Positions 53,128 to 60,559 of a DNA stretch of 64,000 nucleotides are shown one piece after another. Both the position numbers and the translations under genes were made by a program. Where the stretch lies: assembly GCA_015654695.1 (NCBI GenBank), contig JAATGJ010000058.1:1-64000 (forward strand), read 5' to 3'. Each line of letters starts with the position of its first letter. The first letter of the stretch is position 1. Source of the DNA: Chitinophagales bacterium. GTDB lineage: Bacteria; Bacteroidota; Bacteroidia; Chitinophagales; Chitinophagaceae. A model generated the notes under the pieces. That model was not told the DNA's origin. It was given only the letters and a program-made list of their open reading frames with translations, and ran no database searches.

Positions 53128-53506
53128 GAAAAAGAGTTAGCAAAAATTTGACTCTTTTAAAAGGATAGCTGAACTTCAGAATAGCATATTCGGAGCCTCA
53201 TGTTGAGGCATGATTGAGTTTAAGTTTATAAGGATCTAGTCAGTTGGGTAGTGAGTGGACTTGGTTTTCGAGTAAGGAATTATTGCTGAAGTATTGAACA
53301 AATGTTGACAGATATCCGTCCGCTGGAGTGGGCGGCAGTACGTTGGCATTTTTAGCTCTTTTGTCGTGATTGCTATCGAGATGCTAAAAATAGTATGGAC
53401 CGGGTCGGCAAAGTCATGAATGCTCAAATGTTTGCAGGATATCGTTCAGGGTGACGTACAATTGATGCGTCAAATACCTGCCTTACAATTTAAAGTCTTT
53501 AATTTC
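53128..53506. other. 379-bp non-coding stretch between korA and the candidate defence operon
   Basis: No convincing gene is seen on either strand; a 63-aa minus-strand frame (53236-53427) has no recognisable features. Two small inverted repeats are present: GCCTCA-TGT-TGAGGC (53195-53209) and ATTTTTAGC...GCTAAAAAT (53348-53391). The stretch is probably the junction between core genome and accessory DNA, but no tRNA or clear attachment site was found. Confidence 0.5.
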
Positions 53507-55351
53507 TCAAAGCATTTCTTTGATCACTTCCACCAATTCGGTTTTAGTGATCGGTATACCCATGATCTTGTTATATCCTTTTGCATCCACAAAATAAACA
53601 TCGCGGATGATCTTTATTAACTGGCCGTTATTGATCTCAGGTATCAGTACTTTATCATAATTCTTAATGATATCACCCAGGTTTTTCGGAAATGGTCTTA
53701 CATGACGAAGATGCGCATGAGCTACCGGGTGACCCTGCGCCAATAATTCCGCTACCGCTGATTTAATAGCGCCATACGTAGAACCCCATCCCAAAACCAA
53801 TATTTTTCCTTTTTCAGGACCATTATCAATTTTTTGTTCAGCGATATAATTAGCGATCTTATCCACTTTTTCCTGCCTGATCTTTACCATCAGTTGATGG
53901 TTCTCCGGTTCATAACTTATATTGCCGGTAACGTTTTGTTTTTCCAATCCGCCAATACGGTGTTCTAAACCGGGAGTACCGGGAATAGCCCAGGGGCGTG
54001 CTAATTTTTCATCACGCAAATAAGGCTGCAATTTTTCTTCTCCGTCTCCAAGTTCTGTTTTGAATTTAAGATGTATCGGCGGCAGGTCTTCTGCTTTCGG
54101 AAACTTCCAGGGTTCAGCTCCGTTAGCAATATAACCATCACTTAAAAATATAACCGGTGTCATGTGTTGTACAGAGATGCGAACCGCTTCATATACTGCA
54201 TCAAAACAATCAGCAGGAGTAGATGCGGAAACAACCGGCATCGGGCATTCGCCATTTCTGCCATAGTATGCCTGCAGCAGATCACTTTGTTCTGTTTTTG
54301 TTGGCAATCCTGTTGATGGCCCGCCACGCTGAACATCTATAATAATTAAAGGTATCTCCAGCATTACCGCAAGTCCCATCGCCTCCGCCTTCAACGCCAT
54401 ACCTGGACCTGAGGTAGTAGTAACACCCAATGAACCGCCATAAGCCGCCCCGATAGCAGAAGTAATAGCCGCTATTTCATCCTCAGCCTGGAAAGTTCTT
54501 ACACCAAAATTTTTATGACGGGCTAACTCATGCAATATATCTGATGCGGGAGTAATTGGATAAGATCCAAGAAACAATGGTAACCCGCTTTTTTGCGAAG
54601 CGGCTATCAAACCATAAGATATAGCCTGGTTGCCCATCATCGAACGATAACTGCCCGCCTGCATTTTCGCTTTCTCTACTTTATAGGTAGTGCCAAATGC
54701 TTCTGTTGTATCGCCATAGTTATAGCCAGCCTGCAATACTTTGACATTGCTGTCGAATATATCCTGCTTCTTCCCAAATTTATCTTTCAGGAAAGTAAGT
54801 GTGTTATCCATATCACGGCCATACATCCAGTACAGGAAACCAAGTACAAACATATTCTTGGCCCTGTCTTTCTCTTTCATTCCCATGGAAAATTCCTTCA
54901 ATGCCTCTCTTGTCATTTTAGTGACATCCATCTTTATCACCTCGTAATTACTAAGGCTGTCATTCTCCAGTGGATTTTCTCCTTCAGGATAGTTAGCCAG
55001 GCGCAGGTTCTTTGAGTCAAACCCGTCAGTATTGACGATGATCTTTCCCCCTTTTTTGATGGCTGTCAGGTTTACTTTTAATGCAGCGGCATTCATAGCT
55101 ACAAGGACATCACAGGCATCGCCGGGTGTATAAACCCTGTCGGAGGAGAACCTTAGCTGAAAACCACTGACACCGGGCAAAGTGCCAAGTGGCGCCCTGA
55201 TCTCAGCCGGAAAATCCGGGAAAGTGGAAAGGTCAATACCAAGTAAAGCTGTGTTATTTGTAAATTGTGTTCCTGTTAATTGCATGCCATCGCCACTGTC
55301 TCCGGCGAATTTTATGACAACATCGTTAAGTACTTCCTGTTTGCGGATCAT
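53507..55351 (-). CDS. korA: 2-oxoglutarate (2-oxoacid):ferredoxin oxidoreductase, fused gamma-alpha subunit
   Basis: KorA with KorB oxidises 2-oxoglutarate (or another 2-oxoacid) to acyl-CoA and reduced ferredoxin. This 614-aa protein has the gamma domain first (about 1-190, 'FAGDSGDGMQLTGTQF', 'GTLPGVSGFQLRFSSD'). The alpha domain follows, with 'LFLGSYPITPASDILHELARH', 'EDEIAAITSAIGAAYGG', 'TSGPGMALKAEAMGLAVMLE' and 'VQRGGPSTGLPTKTEQSDL'. The thiamine-binding beta subunit, normally just downstream, is missing here; accessory DNA follows instead. Confidence 0.92.
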   Translation of the reverse strand: MIRKQEVLNDVVIKFAGDSGDGMQLTGTQFTNNTALLGIDLSTFPDFPAEIRAPLGTLPGVSGFQLRFSSDRVYTPGDACDVLVAMNAAALKVNLTAIKKGGKIIVNTDGFDSKNLRLANYPEGENPLENDSLSNYEVIKMDVTKMTREALKEFSMGMKEKDRAKNMFVLGFLYWMYGRDMDNTLTFLKDKFGKKQDIFDSNVKVLQAGYNYGDTTEAFGTTYKVEKAKMQAGSYRSMMGNQAISYGLIAASQKSGLPLFLGSYPITPASDILHELARHKNFGVRTFQAEDEIAAITSAIGAAYGGSLGVTTTSGPGMALKAEAMGLAVMLEIPLIIIDVQRGGPSTGLPTKTEQSDLLQAYYGRNGECPMPVVSASTPADCFDAVYEAVRISVQHMTPVIFLSDGYIANGAEPWKFPKAEDLPPIHLKFKTELGDGEEKLQPYLRDEKLARPWAIPGTPGLEHRIGGLEKQNVTGNISYEPENHQLMVKIRQEKVDKIANYIAEQKIDNGPEKGKILVLGWGSTYGAIKSAVAELLAQGHPVAHAHLRHVRPFPKNLGDIIKNYDKVLIPEINNGQLIKIIRDVYFVDAKGYNKIMGIPITKTELVEVIKEML

Positions 55352-55370
55352 TGCTACAAAAATTGTGGAA

Positions 55371-55378
55371 CAAATTTA
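55371..55378 (-). promoter_or_regulatory. -7 element of the korA promoter (TAAATTTG)
   Basis: Minus-strand TAAATTTG matches TANNTTTG, 19 bp upstream of the korA ATG. Confidence 0.5.
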
Positions 55379-55389
55379 AGATAGTTTTT

Positions 55390-55507
55390 TGGTGAATGGT
55401 GAATAGTCTCTGAAAGATGAACAACTTTATCCGGCAGAAACTGAGCCCGGGCAATAGCTGGTATCTGTTACCATTTACTCATTCACCATTCATTTCATTC
55501 TTTCACC
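55390..55507. repeat. inverted intergenic repeats of the GTGAATGGTGAAT type
   Basis: GGTGAATGGTGAATAGT (55391-55407) and, inverted, CATTCACCATTCA within 55479-55492, with further degenerate units up to 55507. Similar units occur at 59515-59574 in this window. The DNA between korA and the deacetylase holds no other feature. Confidence 0.55.
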
Positions 55508-55585
55508 TTTTTTTAACCACGGGAATTTGCAAACAGCCTGTCCTGCTGCATACTTTCACTATCGAATCAAATCACCAACAAATTT

Positions 55586-56491
55586 ATGTACCACGCAGAC
55601 CCGGCCGACGAAGGTGAGCCTTCCAGCGGCTTTTTTAATTATTCCATTCCCGTTCTTTTCCTTTCTGTTTTATTCTTATCCTGCCACGATAACAACCAAA
55701 AAGTAAAAGTAATTACCCCGGTTGCTGTAAAAGATACCAGCAAACAGGTAGTGAAAAAACCGCCTGCTATAGCAGCCAAACAAAAAAAGAAGAAAAAGAA
55801 TATCTACCTCACTTTTGATGATGGCCCTAATAAAGGCACGAAGAATGTACTGGACATCGTTCAGCAGGAGGAAGTGCCTGTCACCTTTTTTATAGTAGGC
55901 GAACATGTCTTTGCCAGTGTGGGCCAGGGCCAGACATGGGATAGTTTGAAAATGGCAAAGAACATTGAGCTGTGCAACCATAGCTACACCCACGCTCACA
56001 ACCGCTATGATAAATTTTATCAGCAGCCTGATTCAGTAGTAAAAGATATGCAACGAACGAAAGAAGAGTTGCTGCCGGATAATAATATTGTAAGAACCCC
56101 GGGCCGCAACTGCTGGCGCATTGACAGCCTTCATTTCACCGATATTAAAAAAAGTAAACCAGCGATTGATTCATTACAAAATGCAGGTTTCGTTGTACTT
56201 GGCTGGGATATTGAATGGCATTACGATCCTAAAACATTAGTGGTTAAAAATACCGCAGATGAATTGCTGAACCAGATAGATAGTATGTTCAGTAAAGGAA
56301 AAACAAAAGTAAAGGACAACCTGGTAGTGCTGGCGCATGACCAGGTATATCAGAAAAGCGGGGACTCCATCCAGCTAAGAGAACTTATTCAAAAACTAAA
56401 GAAAAAAGAGGATTATGAATTAGCGCTGGTAAGTAATTATCCCGGTATTATGAAAGAAATAATTGATTCGTTAAAGGCAGCGCCACAATAA
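55586..56491 (+). CDS. polysaccharide deacetylase (NodB homology), lipoprotein
   Basis: This 301-aa protein has a lipoprotein-like leader with an unusually long polar start (MYHADPADEGEPSS), a hydrophobic core and F-L-S-C33. A Lys-rich linker precedes the NodB domain. Catalytic motifs are T-F-D78-D79-G-P, H132-S-Y-T-H136 and 'TPGRNCWRID', with a late 'VLAHDQVYQ'. These carbohydrate esterase 4 enzymes remove N- or O-acetyl groups from chitin, peptidoglycan or exopolysaccharide, using a metal held by Asp/His/His. No other in-frame ATG precedes the lipobox, so the odd leader is accepted. Confidence 0.85.
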   Translation: MYHADPADEGEPSSGFFNYSIPVLFLSVLFLSCHDNNQKVKVITPVAVKDTSKQVVKKPPAIAAKQKKKKKNIYLTFDDGPNKGTKNVLDIVQQEEVPVTFFIVGEHVFASVGQGQTWDSLKMAKNIELCNHSYTHAHNRYDKFYQQPDSVVKDMQRTKEELLPDNNIVRTPGRNCWRIDSLHFTDIKKSKPAIDSLQNAGFVVLGWDIEWHYDPKTLVVKNTADELLNQIDSMFSKGKTKVKDNLVVLAHDQVYQKSGDSIQLRELIQKLKKKEDYELALVSNYPGIMKEIIDSLKAAPQ

Positions 56492-56628
56492 CTATTTGAA
56501 TAATGAAAGTTATCTTAAGCAATCCTGGTTCCCCTGACCATTAAGCCTTCACTATTGCCTGCTGTCTTCCCCTCCGTGCCGCAAATAAATTTTTCCCTGA
56601 TCAGGTCTTAACCTTACTTTATTCCCTA

Positions 56629-56636
56629 TAACTTTG
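56629..56636 (+). promoter_or_regulatory. -7 element upstream of the first M16 peptidase (TAACTTTG)
   Basis: TAACTTTG fits TANNTTTG and lies 21 bp before the ATG at 56658. Confidence 0.55.
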
Positions 56637-56657
56637 AAATAATAAAAGCCAAAAACT

Positions 56658-59507
56658 ATGATCATTTACAAAAAGATCTTTTTAAGCCTGGTAGCAGGTT
56701 TTCTTTGTATTGCTTCCTTCAGCCAGTATAAAATGACGGATGCGTTGCCAACAGACCCTGATACAAAAGTGGGAAAGCTTTCCAACGGTCTGACCTACTA
56801 TATCCGTAAAAACGTAAAGCCTGAAAAGAAAGTGGAGTTGCGCCTGGCGGTCAACGCAGGATCAGTGCTGGAGAATGATAACCAGCGCGGCCTGGCCCAT
56901 TTTATGGAACACATGGGCTTTAATGGTTCTACCCATTTCCCTAAAAACGAGCTGGTGGATTTTTTACAAAAATCAGGTGTAAAATTTGGCGCCGATCTTA
57001 ACGCTTACACCAGCTTTGATGAAACTGTTTATATTCTTCCCATACCCACGGAAGATCCCAAGATGCTGGACAAAGGATTGACCGTGCTGGAAGACTGGGC
57101 TTTCAATAATTTATTTGATAAAAATGAAATAGAAAAAGAAAGGGGCGTGGTGCTGGAAGAATCAAGGTTGAGCAAAGGCTCCTTTGAAAGAATGAGCCGC
57201 CAGTATTTTCCCAAACTGTTTAATGGTTCAAAATATTCAGTTCGTTTGCCGATCGGTACAGACCAGGTGCTGAAAACATTCAAGCCGGAGACACTTAAAA
57301 GTTTTTATAAAACATGGTACCGGCCCAATCAAATGGCGGTAGCCGTAGTAGGTGATATTGATCCTGCGGAAGCTGAAAAGCTGATCATCGCCCATTTTGG
57401 AAAATTCAAGAACCCGGTCAATGCCCCGGTACGGCCGGTTATCATTCCTATGAAGCCAAGAGTAAGACCGGAAGCGATGGTAGTAACAGATGAAGAAGCT
57501 ACTAATACGTTTGTTCAGATATACAATTTTATAAAACCCATAGAAAAAATAAAGACCTGGGGCGATTACCGCAAAAACATAGTGGAAAACCTGGTAAGCA
57601 CCCTGATCAATCAGCGCTTATCCGAACTGACACAAAAAGAGAACCCTCCTTTTTTGTTTGCCAATACCGGCTTTAACCAGTTTATAAGAGGCTATAGTTC
57701 CTTTAATTCATTTGCCGTATTGAGCAAGGGGACAGTGGAAGAAGCTATCAATGCACTGATAGAAGAAACCAACCGTGCAAGACAATTTGGTTTTTTACAA
57801 AGTGAACTTGACCGAGCCAAAGCCAGCCTGATGAATGGAACAGAGAGGGCTTATAAGGAAAAGGACAAATCTGAATCGGGCCAGCTTATTGCGCAATATG
57901 TCAGTAATTTTTTAAACGGCACACCTTTACCGGGCATTACCAACCGTTATAATTTTATCAAAGAGAACCTGCAGGGTATATCACTGCAGGAAATAAATGC
58001 GGTGGCGAAAAGTATGCCTTCTACCAGTAATGCGTTTACCTTGCTGCAGGCGCCTACTGCTATGAAAGATAAATTACCCGATAGCACTTCCCTGATGCAA
58101 ACATTGGTGGCTGCGAATAAGATACCCGTAAAAGCGTATGAAGAAACCGCAGTGGCTACCGCTTTATTAGATAAAGAACCAACTCCGGGGAAAGTAACCG
58201 CTGAAACAATTAATGAAAAATTAGGTACTACTAATCTTACACTCAGCAATGGGGTTACGATCAGCATCAAACCTACTAAACTGAAAAATGATGAAATACA
58301 AATGGATGCCTGGCGATGGGGCGGTGCCCATAAATATACTTTAGCTGATAAAGAAAATGCAGAGAATGCAGCCACACTCGTACAACAGATGGGTATCAAA
58401 GATATGTCACCAACTGACCTGCGGAAATTTATGGCTGGTAAGACAGTCGGTGCGCAGCCTTATATTAATGCGGATGAAGAAGGCATTGAAGGCAGCAGCA
58501 GCGTAAAGGATTTTGAAACTTTTTTACAATTACTGCATCTTTATTTTACGCAACCCCGCAAGGATGAAGCGTTGTTCCGTTCTTTTATCAGTAAACAAAA
58601 AGGCGGGCTGGAATTTGTGAGTAAAGACCCGGAATCATCCTACCAGGACACATTGAATAAGATCATTTACAGCAACAACCCCTGGATGAATGTAGTTCCC
58701 AAGCCTGAAGATTATGATAAAATAAACCTGGACAGGAGTCTTGCGATTTACAAAGAAATATTTGGTAATGCACACGGTCTTCATTTCACATTTGTTGGAA
58801 ATATAGATCCTGCGCAGGCAAAACCATTGCTGGAAAAATATATAGGATCATTGCCGGCCTCACCTAAACAAAATACATATACTGATATCGGCGCAAGGAT
58901 GATAAAAGGTTCTACCGATATAGTTCTCAAAAGAGGAAAAGAATCGCAGGCGATGATCAACCTGATCTTTGAAGGTGAGACGGAATATAACAGGGATAAC
59001 CGCTTGCAACTGGCTGCCCTCCTGGAAGTTTTGAATATCGAAATCATTGAAAAATTGCGGGAAGAAATGAGTGGTATGTATGGCGGCGGCCTGGGTGGCT
59101 CGGTATTGAAACGTCCTTATGAGCATTATAAGATACAGGCTTCCATTCCCTGCGGGCCGGAAAACGTTGACAAGCTTACCGCTGCCCTGCTGGATATTAT
59201 AAAAAACGCACAGGAAAAAGGCATAGCGCAAAAAGACCTTGATAAAGTAAAAGAAACCTGGAAAAAGCAATATCATGTAAACCTGCAACGCAATGATTAC
59301 TGGATGGACAACCTTACAAATGCTTTTATCAACCAGGATAACCCGGAAAATATACTGGATTATGAACAGAAAATAAATTCCATTACTGTTGAAGACCTGC
59401 AGAAGGTAGCTAAAAAATACCTTACGCTTAATAACATGGTAAAATCAGTAATGTATCCTGAAAGTTCCCCGGTGAAAGAAGAAGTGAAAACGACAAAAGG
59501 ATTTTAG
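56658..59507 (+). CDS. M16-family zinc peptidase (pitrilysin-like)
   Basis: This 949-aa exported protein (signal peptide 1-22) has the inverted zinc motif H81-F-M-E84-H85 in 'RGLAHFMEHMGFNG', with the downstream glutamate in 'VLEESRLSK' region. It has two tandem M16 units: an active N-terminal half and a C-terminal half ('LTLSNGVTISIKPTKLKNDEIQM' onwards) without the zinc motif but with 'REEMSGMYGGGLGGSV' near the end. M16 enzymes close like a clam shell on peptides. In Bacteroidota such periplasmic enzymes may degrade small peptides. Confidence 0.92.
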   Translation: MIIYKKIFLSLVAGFLCIASFSQYKMTDALPTDPDTKVGKLSNGLTYYIRKNVKPEKKVELRLAVNAGSVLENDNQRGLAHFMEHMGFNGSTHFPKNELVDFLQKSGVKFGADLNAYTSFDETVYILPIPTEDPKMLDKGLTVLEDWAFNNLFDKNEIEKERGVVLEESRLSKGSFERMSRQYFPKLFNGSKYSVRLPIGTDQVLKTFKPETLKSFYKTWYRPNQMAVAVVGDIDPAEAEKLIIAHFGKFKNPVNAPVRPVIIPMKPRVRPEAMVVTDEEATNTFVQIYNFIKPIEKIKTWGDYRKNIVENLVSTLINQRLSELTQKENPPFLFANTGFNQFIRGYSSFNSFAVLSKGTVEEAINALIEETNRARQFGFLQSELDRAKASLMNGTERAYKEKDKSESGQLIAQYVSNFLNGTPLPGITNRYNFIKENLQGISLQEINAVAKSMPSTSNAFTLLQAPTAMKDKLPDSTSLMQTLVAANKIPVKAYEETAVATALLDKEPTPGKVTAETINEKLGTTNLTLSNGVTISIKPTKLKNDEIQMDAWRWGGAHKYTLADKENAENAATLVQQMGIKDMSPTDLRKFMAGKTVGAQPYINADEEGIEGSSSVKDFETFLQLLHLYFTQPRKDEALFRSFISKQKGGLEFVSKDPESSYQDTLNKIIYSNNPWMNVVPKPEDYDKINLDRSLAIYKEIFGNAHGLHFTFVGNIDPAQAKPLLEKYIGSLPASPKQNTYTDIGARMIKGSTDIVLKRGKESQAMINLIFEGETEYNRDNRLQLAALLEVLNIEIIEKLREEMSGMYGGGLGGSVLKRPYEHYKIQASIPCGPENVDKLTAALLDIIKNAQEKGIAQKDLDKVKETWKKQYHVNLQRNDYWMDNLTNAFINQDNPENILDYEQKINSITVEDLQKVAKKYLTLNNMVKSVMYPESSPVKEEVKTTKGF

Positions 59508-59514
59508 TGTTAAT

Positions 59515-59574
59515 AGTGAATGGTCAATGGTGAGCGCCAGCCTGAGCAATTAAGAGCCCCATTGTCCATTCACT
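59515..59574. terminator. long imperfect hairpin between convergent genes (AGTGAATGG repeat)
   Basis: AGTGAATGGTCAATGG (59515-59530) pairs with CCATTGTCCATTCACT (59559-59574) with one mismatch over 16 bp. It lies between the M16 gene and the AIM24 gene and could stop transcription from both. Its arms resemble the repeats at 55390-55507. Confidence 0.55.
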
Positions 59575-59592
59575 TCACTATTGCCTGTTGCC

Positions 59593-60396
59593 TTATCCTC
59601 TGCCATCCAATAAATTTCCTAATCCACCGAGAATGCTGCCTTCTTCCTTGCGGTGATAGGTTCCATATTCCACAATCCTTCCGGCCAGCCTGCTGATCGG
59701 TAATGATTGTATCCATACCCGGCCGGGGCCGCGCAGTTTGGCAAAGAATAAACCTTCCCCACCGAACATAAAATTTTTGATACCCCTGACAAATTCAATA
59801 TCAAAATCAACATTGGGTGTATATGCCACCACACAACCAGTATCTATTTTCAATACCTCGCCTGGTATTAAAACTTTTTCTATTACATAGCCGCCGGCAT
59901 GCATAAATGCCAACCCATCGCCTTCTATTTTTTCCATGATAAAACCCTCACCGCCAAAAATACCGGTACCTAATTTTCTCTGGAAATGAATGCCTACACT
60001 CACTCCTTTGGCTGCACAAAGAAAAGCGTCTTTCTGCCCTATGATCGTTCCTCCCAGTTCCTGCAGGTCCATCGGGATGATCTTTCCTGTATAAGGCGCT
60101 GCGAAACTTACTTTCTTTTTACCCTGGCCTGCATTGGTAAAGGCTGTCATAAATAAACTTTCACCTGTTAGTACACGTTTACCAGCACTCATTAATTTTC
60201 CTAATATACCTGTTGGTTGCTGCGCTGAGCCATCTCCAAATATGGTTTGCATAGTGATGCCGTCTTCCATCATCATCATAGCACCGCTTTCGGCAATGGC
60301 CGTCTCATTGGGATCTAGTTCTATTTCTACAAATTGTAATTCTTCCCCATATATCTTGTAGTCTATTTCATGGTTGGTCCGGGAACTGTAACTCAT
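59593..60396 (-). CDS. AIM24/TIGR00266-family protein
   Basis: This 267-aa soluble protein matches the TIGR00266/AIM24 family: 'YGEELQFVEIELDPNETAIAESGAMMMMED', 'GESLFMTAFTN', 'PYTGKIIPMDL', 'GGTIIGQKDAFLCAA', and the repeated glycine-rich strands 'GTGIFGGEGFIMEKIEGDG' and 'IKNFMFGGEGLFFAKLRGPG'. The fold is a beta-helix-like trimer barrel. Function is not established (the yeast homologue is a mitochondrial protein). It is flanked by the two M16 peptidase genes. Confidence 0.92.
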   Translation of the reverse strand: MSYSSRTNHEIDYKIYGEELQFVEIELDPNETAIAESGAMMMMEDGITMQTIFGDGSAQQPTGILGKLMSAGKRVLTGESLFMTAFTNAGQGKKKVSFAAPYTGKIIPMDLQELGGTIIGQKDAFLCAAKGVSVGIHFQRKLGTGIFGGEGFIMEKIEGDGLAFMHAGGYVIEKVLIPGEVLKIDTGCVVAYTPNVDFDIEFVRGIKNFMFGGEGLFFAKLRGPGRVWIQSLPISRLAGRIVEYGTYHRKEEGSILGGLGNLLDGRG

Positions 60397-60559
60397 AGTT
60401 GATTTTTTTTCAAAGGTAGAAAAGACTTTGACTGATTAAGCGGTAAATCGGCGAACGGTAATTTTCTCAGGCTGAAATTCCCGATGGTCAATTTGATAAA
60501 TGGCGAGGTTTACAAGCCGGATTTCCTTACTTTGCCGACCTTCCAAAAAACAATCATAT

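Noticed and set aside
53098-53143. Longer methyltransferase start at 53143
   Set aside because: It would start upstream of the TACCTTTG promoter element and adds 15 hydrophobic residues not expected in a DNA methyltransferase.
53236-53427. 63-aa minus-strand frame between korA and the methyltransferase, considered as a korB remnant
   Set aside because: No resemblance to the KorB thiamine-binding start (no W-C-P-G-C-G type motif) and no other coding signal.
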